Source: Impatiens glandulifera (Eukaryota > Streptophyta > Magnoliopsida > Ericales > Balsaminaceae). Taken from it: 64,000 bases of DNA. A program made the position numbers and the translations under genes. The stretch is from the NCBI RefSeq assembly GCF_907164915.1, contig NC_061870.1, positions 23,473,348 to 23,537,347 on the forward strand. The letters are read 5' to 3'. The notes beneath the pieces were generated by a model that did no database searches, was not told the DNA's origin, and worked only from the letters and a program-made list of their open reading frames with translations. Of the stretch, positions 32,396 to 45,389 are shown in pieces. Positions within the stretch are counted from its first letter, which is position 1; each line of letters starts with the position of its first letter.

Positions 32396-32671
32396 AATTT
32401 CCCGTTCCCGTACAACGTAGGGTATCCTACTAGTAACAATATAATGAGTAATAAGAGCGTGAATTCTTGAGTCTATTGATGAAAAAAAATAATAATTATT
32501 AAATTTATTTAATTTGGGTAACCATAACCTAAATCAAATTAAACACAACTCAAACTTAACCCAACACAAACTCAATCCAAACCAAATTAATTTACCCAAA
32601 TTAATATTTTGGATTTGAGTTAGGGTTAACCCAAGATATGTTCACCCCTAATTTCAGAAAATAGATCTTCA

Positions 32672-32833
32672 CCGTTTAGAACGTAGCCCCGGAAATAACC
32701 AACAGGTTGTCAACGTTTGACGATCAAATGGTACAAGCTCCGACAAATGTAAATCTTTTTTAGCTGCTACCTCAAACCCCTGAATCTGTTTTTTATCTGC
32801 TATCTCTCTTGTTAGTCTGTAAACCCAGATAAC
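32672..32833 (-). other. possible terminal exon of an unidentified gene
   Basis: Minus-strand open stretch of 53 codons that begins after an acceptor-like CATTTAG and ends at TGA. It reads VIWVYRLTREIADKK, then FEVAAKKDLHLSELVPFD and TTCWLFPGLRSKR. The composition is protein-like and stands out in an AT-rich setting. Downstream on the minus strand the sequence is interrupted by the hAT element (its right end is at 32650) and resumes before 25153 with 3' UTR-like sequence. I could not recognise the family or find convincing upstream exons. It may be a gene remnant. Confidence 0.3.
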
Positions 32834-32937
32834 CTAAATGAAAAATAATATCATTTCACATTATACACGCTTAATCTAAATAAAGCACACACCAAGTTGG
32901 GTCTCTCTAACTAGAGGACAAAATCCAACAAAGTGTA

Positions 32938-32939
<2 letters not shown>

Positions 32940-33004
<65 letters not shown>
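32940..33004. repeat. (AT)n microsatellite
   Basis: About 64 bases of uninterrupted AT dinucleotides. Shorter runs occur at about 33590, 34138 and 36066. Confidence 0.95.
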
Positions 33005-33007
<3 letters not shown>

Positions 33008-36000
33008 ATTTTGTAAATAATGGGTGTGAAGACTCGATTTAACACCGATCTACATGAGATCTTATATATTGATTATGTATAATTGAAGAAAATTATCATC
33101 CTTTAGACTTGATTGAATTGATAGAAAGGAGAATTAATTGAATTTGATTGAATGAACAATGAAATCATAAAATATTGATGATGATCAACTTCTCTGGGGT
33201 TCACAAAACCATCGATTAGATGGTGATTGAAAAAAAAAAAAAAAAGAATATTGCGGGCAGCCTCCGTGGAAGAATTATTAGGTGATAATGAGTAGTTTAA
33301 TATGTAATTTAGGTTGTCTTGATGATATTCTTCATTAGCAGGGCATTTGGAATTGTAATGAGAAGAATAATTTGGGCATCAGCAGCCCCACCTGTTTATC
33401 TAATCTGCAGTTATCATCATCCGTTGCATCTTAGGGTCCACCTTTAGTTTCTGTAGGGCACCCTAAATATTCATGTAGGGAATCATTTGTCTCTCAGCCA
33501 ATTTTCTTTTCTTTTTTGAAGAAAGCGATGTAACTTGAGTGACATATATACCTCCATGTGGAATACAAAGAAAGACAAAGTGGTAAGATATATATATATA
33601 TATATATATATATGATTGCCCGGTTTAGTGGCTAGTCATACTCTTAAAAGAGTTGAGAAAATAATGAAGAAGTGAGCAAAGATGCACAAAAGTTCGAAAA
33701 AATTACAACAAGTGTATAGAGAAATGTTTCCAAATTAGTAAAATTAATAAGGTTACACTGATTTGTTAGAGGAAAACTTGAATGTCGAATTAACAAAAAA
33801 AAAATATATTTTATTAAACATTATTCAATAGTTTTGATGGTTCTTTTTTTAGGTATGTTCTTCAAACTATAAAAATTATATATATAAATACAATGTTAAA
33901 AAGAAAAATAAATGAACTACAATATAAAGAAACAAAATCACCGAAATACAAGGTTTACTATTGTGTTCACTCTTTAAAGATATAACAAATTTGAACTATA
34001 ATAATAATGAACAAACTTAACAAAAGTACAATATCAAGGAGTTCAAACAAATTGGTAAGAGAATTATCTCTTTGAAGCTCTAAAGATAGTGATATAAATG
34101 ATATAGTGTGATTTATCAAATAATTAGAGAAAATATATATATATATATATATATTTCTGAAAATTAATCATCAAATAAATAAAATCATTCATCAGTAATT
34201 CATTCATTCAACTGTTACAATAGTAATAAACAATATTAAATGTATTCAACTTTGGTCAATTGTTATTTAAGAGATTAATTATTCGTTTAGATTATATTTC
34301 ACCGTTACGTCTTGAATTTAGTACGAATTTTTTATTTAATTTTTTTTACTCATATTATCATTTCCATTAATGAATGAAATTAGTTTATTAGAACACTTCT
34401 CACGCAAAGTAATTCAATTGGATAGAATTTGAACGTTGTCTTGACTTCTTCTTTGTTTTTGTTTTAATTTTTACCTTTTAAAAAAGTAATATAGCTAATG
34501 CCGGATTAATCGTATTTTGGGTTGGAGCAATTAACTTATTTGAAGTGGTTCATTTGGTAACAGAGGAGCTTACTTGCTATTCTTTTTCTCCCCTCTTTCC
34601 CAAAGGATCCGGTGAGACACTTGAATTACAACCTTAACGGATGTTAACTCAATTCGAAGGAAATTATGCGAAAACTTTACAAAATTATTATGAAATTATG
34701 CGATTAGAAATTGATCCATATGATTGAAGTTATATATATACTCTATTAAGCACATTGGGAATGTAGATATATAATTGATGACGAAGTGACTAGGTAGCTA
34801 GCTAGGTGTATATATAATGGTATTGGATAATTTTATATTTAAAAAATGTGGACAAAAGTTTGTCATTTTGTGATTGACCATGGTTGTTGTGAATTTGATG
34901 AGAGACATATTTATCCAGAACTCCAAGTTCGTTCGATCGTGTTCATGCATGCATTTGATTTCATGATGAGACAATGGAGGTGGACCCAAAAGTTTGACAA
35001 AAACTACAGATTATGGGTCGACAGGTGAAATCACAAGTGAATGAGGGTGCCATGTTTGATGTTTCTTAGTGGGGAGCTATCTTTTGGGAATATTATTTCG
35101 TTAAGAGTGATTAGTAAGTAAGAAGGCATCTTTTAGAAACATTTCATTGTGTGATAAGATAGCCATGGGCTACCCTAGCTAGCTAGTTAATTTGTAATAA
35201 CTATCAAATTAATCTAATGTGTCACTCTCACATTCTCTAGAGTATATCTTCATTCGATAATTATTTGTATACAAAGATTTGACTACACTTCGTTAAGTTT
35301 TGGGTTATTTCTATAACATTATGTTACTACTTGTTTCGTAAGGAGTGTTTATCGGTTCAAGAATCAAGTTCTTGATTTTAGGACCGGTGGAAATTCTATA
35401 ATCAAAGGACAGCGGAAGGTTTTAATAGAGAATTTGGGGGAGGGGATAGAAGAACTAAGGGTGCGAAGAGAAATACTGTTTGTTTATGCCAAACAGTCCA
35501 TAGTAAATAATAATAGACGAACGGGGGCGAAGTTCATATCTTCATTATTCCATTCATGCGTCATTGGGGAAGAAAGATCAGTCTTATATAGGTGATGTCT
35601 TGCCCAAGAATTTTCGGTTACAACAACACTAGAAAATAACAGAATTCGGTTTGTAAAATAAAAAATGAAAGCAAAACAAAATAATAAAACAACAAAACAA
35701 AAATATGGCCCAAGTGCATTACAGGACCGAGAAAAGGGTGCCGGAAATATTCTAGGACCGAGGCCTTGATGCGTAGACCATAACACATTATTATTGAGTG
35801 ATTTAGATTAAAAGTAAGTCCAAATCGATGCAAATCTTGATACGTTTAGACATTTCTCGACCATAGACTTTTATTCTCCTAGTTTTCTCCATGATCTTGC
35901 CAGTAGTTTTACTTGTTTTATAATGTTTATTATTAATTTTTCATCCACTTTTTCAACAAATATCTATACATTGAAATTCAACCCAATTTTTTTTTGCATG

Positions 36001-38500
36001 CATTGCATTAGAGGTATAAAGAAAGTATAAATTAATTATTTAAATATTATAATTAATTATAAATATATATATATATATATATAAGTGTATTAATATAATA
36101 AATTCTACATTTCTATAGTATAACCTTATAATTGTGATTATTGTAAAACTTGTTGTAAACTTCAAATCAACCCTTTCAAGAACAATTAGTGATTAAACCC
36201 TTTAATAAAAAAATAAAATTCATTTTTTGTTTCAAATGAAGTCACGTAAATACTTATTTATTTATTTTTAAAACATAAAATTAAAATAAATTAATTAAAA
36301 AAAGCATGGTATACCAAATTTAATTTCATAATATTTAGAATTGTGAATTATAATTTAGTTAATATATTTAGTAAATTATAAAATTATAATTCTAAAAAAT
36401 ATATTTGTTTAACTATTTTTTATCTTCATTCTTCACTCGTTAAACATTTTCTTACCCGTTTAATTTTGTGTGGGACTATTTAACATATTTAGACCGGTTT
36501 AATATAGATTTGACATATATAACACATTTTGACTCATTTATAATATTTTATCAATTTTAATATATTTTTAAATGCTTAATATATTTGTGACCCATTTAAC
36601 ATATTTAACATTATTTTGACATATTTAGTATATATTATGGCTTAATTAACATATTTTAACCCTTAAACATGTTTAAAATATGTTATTGTTCTAAATATGT
36701 TAAATTAATCAAAAATATGTTGTACATATCGAAAAATATTGTAATGAATGTCATAAATGTGATGGTTATTCTATATTCTTGATTCAAATAAAAGCCAAAA
36801 TTATGTGAAAGTTCAAAACAACGGACACAATATGTTTAAACTAGAAAAACATGTTAATGAAGATTAAACGGGTCAAAATTATGTTCTCGTGTTAAAAATA
36901 ATTAAATCAGGTCACAATTAAATGGAAATGCTCAAATTAGGAAAAAAATTGAACGGAAGAATGATAAATTGATCCAAATATGTTAACAAATTCAAATATA
37001 TTGAATGAGTCAAAATGATCGATTTTATTCCAGTGACAACACCATCGAGTTGAGTCATCCTGAAACCCGACGTTTGCCCTCTACAAACAAATCGTAATTT
37101 CGTAATAAAAAGTATGAAATTTTAAAATTATAAAATCAAGATAATTTAAATTAGATTGAAATTTGAATTTCAAATCTAATTCCTAATTTTCAATGAATTG
37201 GAATTATACCTTCTCCCAATTCCAACTCCCAAACATATATTCATTTGTTTAGTACTTTTATGTTTATATTTTCAAGTTTTTTTAATAATTTATTTAAAAA
37301 AAAAAGTTAAATTAAGACAATAATCATAAGCTTTCAAATCAACTTCCAACTAGGGTTTTAGTACTACAACAAAATAATATATTAATATTGGAGAAATACA
37401 TCTCTCCAGCTAGCTAATTTAATTGGAAAAATTGATATGAATGGAAATTGGAATAGAGATGATCTTGGGTTTTACTAATTAATTAATTAATAAATAATGT
37501 AATGTATATTAATATATTATATTAGTCTTTAAGTGTCGTTCACATGCCATGTCTTGACTAACATGATGATTTTATTTGCTATTTTCTGTCGTTGTAAATA
37601 ATATTATAATGAAAAGGTCGATGGCCTAAAACTAGAAGCCAAATGCTATTTCAAAAAATTAAAAGACTAGAAGACAAATTTTAATGTATGTTTAATTAAA
37701 TATATATATACGTGTGAGACATACAACACATGATTTGCAATTTGCAAAATTATTAACTTCTCCATCAATATCTATCTTTCTTTCTTTAGCTCTATCTGAT
37801 AATCAGTTTGCCTTTATTTGGTAAGAAAATTATGGTACGAACAGAAAGTAGCCTATATCCATATGAGAGAGAACCAGAGATGAATTAATGGATAATGATA
37901 TGATGGGTAATGTAACGTTTATAAGAGGGAAGACAAGCACACTCCCAAACCCTAATTCAAACCCTAATCCATAGATTATGGGTAATTAATCACTTCACTA
38001 ATAGTAAGATCTCTTATGGTAAATATTAATGTCATAGTTTGATTCGATTCTATAGTTTAATTAGCATTCTTCATTTCTATCACGGAGGACTTATTGAAAA
38101 AGTGGTTATTTCTGTCACGGAGGACTTATTAAAAAAAGTGGTTCACTTTGTATAATCCTATCAACTCTAATGGAAAAATTAATAATATTAGCATTTACCC
38201 ACCTTAATTTAATTGATCTTCAATAGTTGACTTCGGAAGATTCAATTTAGGGAGAAAGGAAGATTCGAATTTGGGAGAAATGATGTAACTTTTTTCAATT
38301 GTAATTTTCTTTAATGTTTTTTTCATTTGTGTTTGGAACTTTTATTTTATTTTATCTTGAAATCACTAATCCATAAGATCACACTAGATCTTGACCTTTT
38401 AAATTCGTTTTACGATTTCTAAATCTCTACCTCACTAACAATTACTTCCATCTTTTTCCTCTCCCTAATTCATGTAGCTTTACTCTAGCTAGTTAAACTT
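33005..38500. other. intergenic, AT-rich, transposon remnants
   Basis: No supportable gene. 33360-33480 is less AT-rich (GCATCAGCAGCCCCACC) and may be a remnant of coding sequence of unknown identity. 34846-35028 holds a 60-codon frame with no known motif. 36420-37080 contains CCCGTTTAA / TTTGACATATTTAA words like the hAT element at 25.3 kb and ends near a degenerate GCCCTCTA terminus. 38084-38145 has a short direct repeat (TTTCTATCACGGAGGACTTATT and TTTCTGTCACGGAGGACTTATT types). Confidence 0.45.
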
Positions 38501-38516
38501 TGCAGTTTTTGTTAAG

Positions 38517-38775
38517 ATGACGAGTTATTATAAAATCGATGAATCATTAATTCTTTTAGCTAAAGTTCTTACGACAAGCGTACAAAGTTTTATGGGGAAA
38601 TGGAAACCTAAGGAACTTTTTGAAGTTATTAAGCACGCAAACTTCATTTTAAGATTAAATCTTTTAATGTTGAAGACAAAGATCAGATGTTGTCCAAAGG
38701 GCCATGGTCTTGTGAAGGAAACTTTATGGTTGTTATAAACTTGCTTAATATGTTTACAGTTACAAAGGTTGATTT
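38517..38775 (+). pseudogene. LINE ORF1 (DUF4283-type) fragment
   Basis: Reading + frames gives SVQSFMGKWKPKELFEVIKHA followed, after a frame slip near 38655, by FNVEDKDQMLSKGPWSCEGN and MVV. This is the pattern of the DUF4283 region of plant LINE ORF1 proteins (IGK-(x)n-F-x-ED-x-x-ML-x-KGPW-x-x-x-GN). The rest of the ORF, including the zinc knuckle, is not seen. Old and broken. Confidence 0.55.
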
Positions 38776-40393
38776 ATAATATAATCTAATTAAAATATTA
38801 AAATAATAATAATTAATAGAATTATTATAATAATAAATATATTTTTTAATTATAAAATTATAATATTGAACTCTTTTCAAAAGAAATATAATATTAAAAT
38901 TATATAATAATAAAAATAATAATATTATTAAAATAAATTATATTTAATATATTATATAATAATAATATTAGTAAAGGATATAATGAGAATTAAAATTTAA
39001 GTGGGATAAGAAGAATTTGTTTTTGTTTTTTTTTTTAACAGTGGAAGAAATTGTCAATTATCAAAGCTAGACAAATCATAGCTTTGATTATAAGAATCAA
39101 ACGACCCCTAGGGTATCTTATTAGAAAAAAAACAAAGACTACAAAATCAAACAACTAAACATACAAATCCTGCTACTTAACATTCTTGTTCAATTTAGCC
39201 AATATCATTTCCTTTGTTTTCGGATCTCAATCTACTGCTCTCGCAGCCCAACCACTTTGCATAATCACTTGTTTGGCTCTAAGTTCATTATTGGTGATTG
39301 AACTGTTGAATTTGATGATGACTGTTTGTGAGCATTGACCTCCTTCCCTTGGATTAGTTTCGTTTTAGAAGATCCATCACTAATCTGATAAAATGAATTA
39401 TGATTCAGTATTTTAGGAATTTCACATTTATCTCCACATTTATTTGCTTTATTTTTGTTACTTTCAAAGTTTCTTCTTCACTTTTCTTCACTGCATTTTT
39501 ATCACTTCATTCTTATGATTTTCCTTTACTTTCATTCTCTAATTCTTCTCTTTTTCATCATCTGATTTTTCTCCTTTTTCATCCTCTCATTCTTCTTCTT
39601 TATCTGATTCTTCATCTTTCGTTTTCTTCGATTCTTCATCATTCTAATCTTCTGTGTCTCCATCTTTAGCTTCCTCATTCTAATTTTTTAAATTTTTTGT
39701 TTTAGCTTTCTCATTTTGCTTCTGAACTTTTAGCTTTTCTATTGTTTTTCAATTTATTTTGCACATTAAGAATGTTATACCTAAGATGACTAGTTACACT
39801 TTTATACCAAATATGATGTATAAATTAGATAATGGTATAAACTTATACCAATAATAAAACCTAACAAACACCATATTAAAATATTATTGTTATAGTTTCT
39901 ATTATACCAATAGTGTTATATCTCCTAGTACTACATACCAAACATTACCTAAAATTTGTGTGTCTTATGAGATTATAAATGATAAACCAAAATATGGGTC
40001 ATGGCTTAAAATTTGTTGGACTGCTCGGTATCCAAATATAGGCCCGACCAATTCTATTATTATTGATTTTGATGATATTTGTGTTTTAAGAACTAACCAT
40101 GTTTAGACATAGTTACCTAATCGTTTGAATATACTCACATGTACCGCTTTGAGTCATTGATAGCCAAATAAGTTAATGTCGAAGATCAACCTAGCCTAAT
40201 CTTGGGCAACAACACAAATGACAAGCCACTTGAAATAATCGAAAGAAGAAGAAGAGGAAATTAATCAATCATAGAACCAAACAATATGATACATCCAATA
40301 AACATCCCAACATGGAGATCCACTATCCGAATTCATAAAACTAGTTTCTAAAAGGGCGTGACATCCCCAAATCTCCATATTCCTAAAAGTTCA
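38776..40393. other. intergenic, AT-rich then pyrimidine-rich
   Basis: AT-rich run to about 38990, then a stretch of balanced composition (39030-39370) without a clear frame. 39440-39690 is T/C-rich on + (A/G-rich on -), which gives a hydrophobic shadow frame on + and a Lys/Glu-rich one with stops on -. No gene supported. Confidence 0.45.
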
Positions 40394-40672
40394 CACTAGT
40401 AAAAAAATGGTAATGGCGACCATCTACACCTATTGGTTGTAACATCAGTCGGTATTATTATAATAATATTGTATTCTAATAATACTGATTGGTGTTACAA
40501 TCAATCGGTAAAAGCTCATTAATAATACTGATTGGTGTTAAAATCAATTAGTATAGCACTAAAGAAATCTCATGAAAATGGGGCGGCAATTTTGAACACG
40601 TTTATTAAGCCATAGTACCGATTGGTTTAATATCAATTGGTATTACTCAAACCATAGTACTGTAACCCCCGA
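40394..40672. mobile_element. CACTA-like terminal region
   Basis: Starts CACTAGTAAAAAAATGG, a typical CACTA transposon end. It continues with repeated subterminal words, ATACTGATTGGTGTTA and its complement-like partner TAACATCAGTCGGTATTA, at about 40445, 40490, 40530 and 40610. The opposite end was not found, so this is probably a remnant. Confidence 0.45.
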
Positions 40673-43600
40673 AAAACTCTTTTGTATCGGTTTTGTAGAA
40701 AAACTCGAGGTTTGAGAATTTCAACCTCATTTTACGTGCCATAAATTTTCTTTTATAATAAAACATTATTTTTAAAAGATTTCAATGACCCCTGACAGCT
40801 TTTGAAATTAATTAAAAATAACTAATATCTGAGGTTCAATTTTAAATAATTCGAGGATTTACGATAATCAAACTACAATTTGATTTTTTAGAAATAATTT
40901 AGTTTAATTAATAATTAATTTAAAGGATTATTTATTTTGAAAACAAAGTCGTCAATTATCTTTTGAAAATCAATAAAAGTTGGCATATATGTACAAACGT
41001 ATTGGCCAGAGTTTCTTTTACTACGTAGTTTGTTGATACTCGGGAAAGGGCATTTGCGATTTATCCTCCGTACCCGTTTTAAAAAAAAATTATCTCTACT
41101 TATAAAGTTGGCTTTTGAAAAATCGGTTAATATTGCGTTTTATTTTTATCGATTATTATTCCGGTTCTAAACATTCATAAGGTTTGTGCGTTATTTAAAT
41201 ATATTATAAAAATAATATTTAAAGTGTTGGTACATGTTGCTGATGTCGTTGACTTAGGGAGAAAATACCTAAAAAATATTAGTCATTTTTAAGGGCATTA
41301 GGGTTTAAACATAAATCTCAAACGGGCCTTATTGAAGTATTTTTGTGGAAATATCCAAAAAAATATTTTAAATTTTTTTTCTAATTTTTAGGAATTTTTA
41401 GAAAATGGTTTAGGTTCAAATTACAAAAATAATTTTAGAATTTAAAAAATGGAACCAAACAAGCCTTAGGACCGGAATCCTAGACCTTGGGTTCGTTTTG
41501 TGGGTCGGGGTCTATAAACCCTCAATCTAGGTCGAGGCTCGGGATCTTCGGTCAGAGTGTCGAAGTCCCTCTGTTTAGGTGCTAAGGACTCTCAGTCCTT
41601 GGCTAAGATTATGGGTATGGGTGTACAAACCCATGATCTTGGGTTAACATTGGGCTAAGTCCCTCGGTCTCGGGTTTATGAATTCTCGGATTTAAGTCTG
41701 GACCTCTCGGTCCTAGTTCAAGAACATCGGTCATAAGTCTCGGTCATAACTCAAGAACATCGGTCGAAATTGTCGGTCCTATCAGATTTCTCGGTTGGAC
41801 TCTACAGTCCTATGCTAAGGTTTTTCGGTTGGATCTCTTGGTCCTAGGCTAACATGCCTCGGTCCTCAAGAACACTAAATTTCATTTTTTAAATTCGTTT
41901 TTTTAGCTTGGATTTTTTGATCTGAGGATTTGGTAGATTCACAAAACTCCGAGAAAATGTTGATCATAATTTCAACGTATTAATCAACATGGATGATGAT
42001 CAAATCGTTCAAAACATTTTATGATTAAAAATTGAGTTTTTGATTTTAAAGATGCTTTGAGGAGAAATGAGTTATTCAATAATTTTCTTATATCTCATAT
42101 ACTTGATTGGTACCAAAACAATAATACTGGTTGTTTGTTTTGAACAAATCAAAATTCAAAATTTTCAATTATTTTTAAAATTTTGATTTTGATCAAACAT
42201 GATCGGGATGGATCGAAAATGATCCAAACAGTTGAGCAACATGTTACAATCATGTTGGGATGCTTTCTGGTCTATGATTCAAGAGAATTAGCCCAAGAAC
42301 AAAAAATACAATTTTTGATTTTGAAAATTTGAATTTGAATTTTTCTGTTTTAGGTTGATTTATTGTTTCTAACCTATCTAGAAAGTTCATAAATCATCTA
42401 AGATCAATATCCAACCATAAAACACCATAAACAGCAAATATACAAGCTTATGAAATTTGAAATATAAAAATTTCAAACTCAAACTATAAATATGAATTAG
42501 AGGGTGATTGAAACCTTACCAAAGATTGGAGAACACTTCTAATGTGTATTAAAACAAAAGTTTATTTGAAAAACTGACTAAACTAATGTGTGCAAATAGA
42601 ACTAGCTCACTCGAAAAAAATATTCTCGGAAAAGATATTCGTCAAGTGAGTGAAAGAAGAGTTGGCAGTAATGAAGAGAAATTCTAAGGCGCAAGGTCGT
42701 GAATCAATTATTTAAAATACGGAGATCAAAATATCATTTTTTTATATCTCTAAAATCCATAGAAGGCGACGCGATAAAGTCACAAGACTGAATAATTTAG
42801 AAGGTCTTTGGGTTGACCAATAAGATGGCATCAAAGAATGGTATCTGGTTATTTTTCTGATATGTATAAAGTTCAGCTACTAATTCTTTCGATCTTGTTT
42901 TAAATTGCGTAAAGCCGAGAATATCTATAGAACAAAATTTAGCCTTTATGACTATCATTCTCATGGTTGAGGTTGAAATTGTTGGAAATTTAACTATTTT
43001 TAAGCAGAATTTAATATCAAAATTTAAACACCTAGTTTCAGAATTTCTATATTAATTGATGAGATCATTATTACTATAGTTCATAGAGGAATACTTCTTT
43101 ATAGGTGAGTTGAGTCAGGTATTGTGATATTGATGAAAATGAAAGCCCCACGTGTTGCTCCTCTAGTTAGTCCGCACAAGCTTGTTACATCGTCTTGCCT
43201 TCTACTGCTAAGACGAAAAGACTAAGAAAAACCATTGAAAAAATTGATAGTTTTCTTTCTCTCAATCACTTCAAATATTATATTTTTGTTATTATCCTTC
43301 GATAACTTCTCCTAAAGTAATTATTTAGTTACTCATATTCTTTTTCTCCTTTTAAAAAATTTTGATACTAATATCATATTTTTTTTTACTCCTTATTTAA
43401 AATATATATTTATATATATATTAAATATATATATATATATATATATTTTAAATATATATATATATATTTTAAATATATATATATATTAAATAAATATATA
43501 TATTTAAAATATACTGTAAATTTTTTCATAGTTAACTATTGGTTATATATTATATTATTTTATAAATAGATAATATATATTTAGTAAGATCTTAACCCTA

Positions 43601-44110
43601 TAATTAAATTATTTAATTATATATTATTTATTTTATTAATAAATAATATTCTTTTAAAATTTTAATTCTATAATTAAACCTTTTTAATTATATATATAAA
43701 TATATATATATATATTATTTTATAAATAAATAATATTTATTATATATTAATTATTAACAATCATTTCTTTTATCTAATCTGTCAACTCTTAATGTGTAAC
43801 CTCCTGTGAGCAAATTATCATAATTGCAGGTTTTACCTTATTAATCGTAGTTGACTTCTAGCAGGCACTACAACTCCTAAAATAATTAAATTAAATTATC
43901 TTCAATGATTGTTTTATCCAAAAATAGTTATTGCACATTAAATTAATTGACACGATTTCTTCCGAAATTACAGTCAAATGTCTTGAAGCACAAAAATGAC
44001 TTTTTTACAAACAGTCTTAGAAAAAATAGGGTTTGATCAACAATTCATTCAGCTTATTATTATTATTATGACATTTATCTCTTCTGTCTCTTATAATATT
44101 TGGAATTAGA
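40673..44110. other. intergenic, possible LTR remnant and AT-rich DNA
   Basis: 40672 onward opens TGTAACCCCCGAAAAACTC, reminiscent of an LTR start. 41460-41880 has many CTCGGTC/TCGGTCCTA words and a higher GC content. No reading frame or second LTR was recognised, so a solo LTR is possible but unproven. 43380-43760 is almost pure A/T with several (AT)n runs. No gene seen. Confidence 0.4.
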
Positions 44111-44530
44111 CCCTTCTCTCAAAACAGGCTTGGATACTTCTCATTAACCCAAATGATTTGTGGTGCAATATTTTTAAAAATATTTACTTTCCTATTGGTG
44201 AATTTTGGAACATCAAAGGAGATATAAATCTTCATGGTATCGGAAAAGTATCCTTAGAGGTTAGAATAAACTAAAAGACAATTGTCATTGGTAAATTATG
44301 GACGAAAAAACAACTGATTTATGGAGTGTCAAGTGGCTTCCAATTATCTTTTGTGGAACCAAACTGTGTAATCCCATCGTCAGAAGGTTAGTGAAGTAAT
44401 CGACATTGATGGTATGTTGAATCCCTCTATACATAATTCTATTATTGGTCACTTTTGTCCATTCTTGTAGCAAATATGTTTTGGTCTCTTTGAAAAAAAA
44501 AATGAATTTGTGTTTAGGAAAAAGTTTAAA
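44110..44530 (+). pseudogene. LINE ORF2 fragment (between RT and zf-RVT regions)
   Basis: The + frame gives SKQAWILLINPNDLWCNIFK, then YFPIGEFWNIKGD, and in a shifted frame a DLWSVKWLP block. Plant non-LTR retrotransposons have SKQAWRLL-x-P-x-SLW-x-x-x-x-KA-x-YFP, then WKSI, and GDG-x-x-x-x-x-W-x-x-WLP at this place. Several frame slips and stops are present. It lies about 5.4 kb after the ORF1-like fragment at 38517 and in the same orientation, so both could derive from one LINE later interrupted. Confidence 0.6.
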
Positions 44531-45389
44531 TCTATTCATTTTACAATCTCACGATTTTGTATTAATACTTGAGCATTTTTCAATTGTAAAATGATATAGG
44601 AGGATTCTATGACAGAAAGAAAATGAGAAAAACCACTAAAATGAACAATCAAGATTAATTGTGACGTAAACTTCCAATCAAGTCATTTAAAACAACTACC
44701 CTTTGGACGGTACAAACAAAAACATAAGTCATAAGAAAGGGCCTTCCAAATCGGAATCAATAATTCTTTGAACAATGTTCTAGTTGAATTTGACGCAAAG
44801 TAATAACTGGTGTCATTTTTTTTAAGCATCCCTCCAAATCTGATATATTTTCGATTCAAGGTTCAATTTAGTCATTTGAAACTAATCGTCCGACTGACTA
44901 ATCACAAACCATTGTAATTTCTTTGGAATTATATTTTCCGACATTTCTAATTTGGTAGACCGGTTTATGTCCTTATTTGTAATAACATTTCTAATTGATT
45001 TATAAAATCATTTATCTTTATCAAAAATATATATATTAACATTTTACTTGTTTGTAAATATAATTAAGGGCGGGTGACATGGCCATAATATTTAACTAAC
45101 TATTAATTTATAACATAAAATAAATTTATATCCTCTAAAATCTCTAACTAACTTTTCCCAAGAGAAGAAAAAAGGGAAAAATCTTACTAGAAAGGGACAA
45201 AATTAGGAGGGAAAATCTTAATCCCCTGTTTTATCTCTCTCTAGATTCCTCCTACGGCCTTCCATCAATCCCTGTAATTGTTCTTTAACCAAGTTACCTT
45301 TCTTTCAAAAATTTCCTTTCCCGCGCAAACCATTCATCAGTTTCAGAAAGAAAACAACAAGAAGAATTGCAAAAAAACAGAGGATTTTG
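44531..45389. other. promoter/5' region of the GTD-binding gene
   Basis: AT-rich sequence turning GC-richer toward the gene. 45180-45389 contains CT-rich stretches (TCTCTCTCTAGATTCCTCC) that look like a 5' UTR. No separate gene is supported. Confidence 0.45.

Larger units (their letters stand above)
25930..32433 (+). mobile_element. Helitron-like element carrying captured gene fragments
   Basis: Begins with TCTATATATATCTAATGACG and ends with CTAG, inserted between A (25929) and T (32434) as Helitrons do. About 7 bases before the CTAG there is a hairpin CCCGTACAACGTAGGG (CCC/GGG and TAC/GTA pairs with one bulged G). No terminal inverted repeats or target duplication go with these ends. The interior has no Rep/helicase ORF. 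It holds repeated AT-rich blocks alternating with copies of a BAHD acyltransferase fragment. This is therefore a non-autonomous element with gene capture, nested in a hAT element. Confidence 0.7.
25161..32650. mobile_element. non-autonomous hAT element, split by a Helitron
   Basis: Terminal inverted repeats are TAGGGGTGAGCA at 25161 and TGTTCACCCCTA ending at 32650, with an 8-bp near-perfect duplication outside. Subterminal sequence on both sides is rich in GGGTTAACCC-like words, as is common for hAT. From 25300 to 25650 there are degenerate repeats of about 20-24 bp (TTTGACCCGTTTAACA words). Removing the Helitron-like insert 25930-32433 leaves about 986 bp with no transposase, so this was a small non-autonomous element. 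A decayed relative with the same CCCGTTTAA words lies around 36420-37080. Confidence 0.75.

Noticed and set aside
34798..35028. Overlapping 60-63-residue frames on both strands
   Set aside because: No recognisable motif, no splice partner, no supporting context.
39400..39669. 89-residue hydrophobic + frame
   Set aside because: Low-complexity T/C-rich DNA; translation is Leu/Phe/Ser/His-rich without family features.
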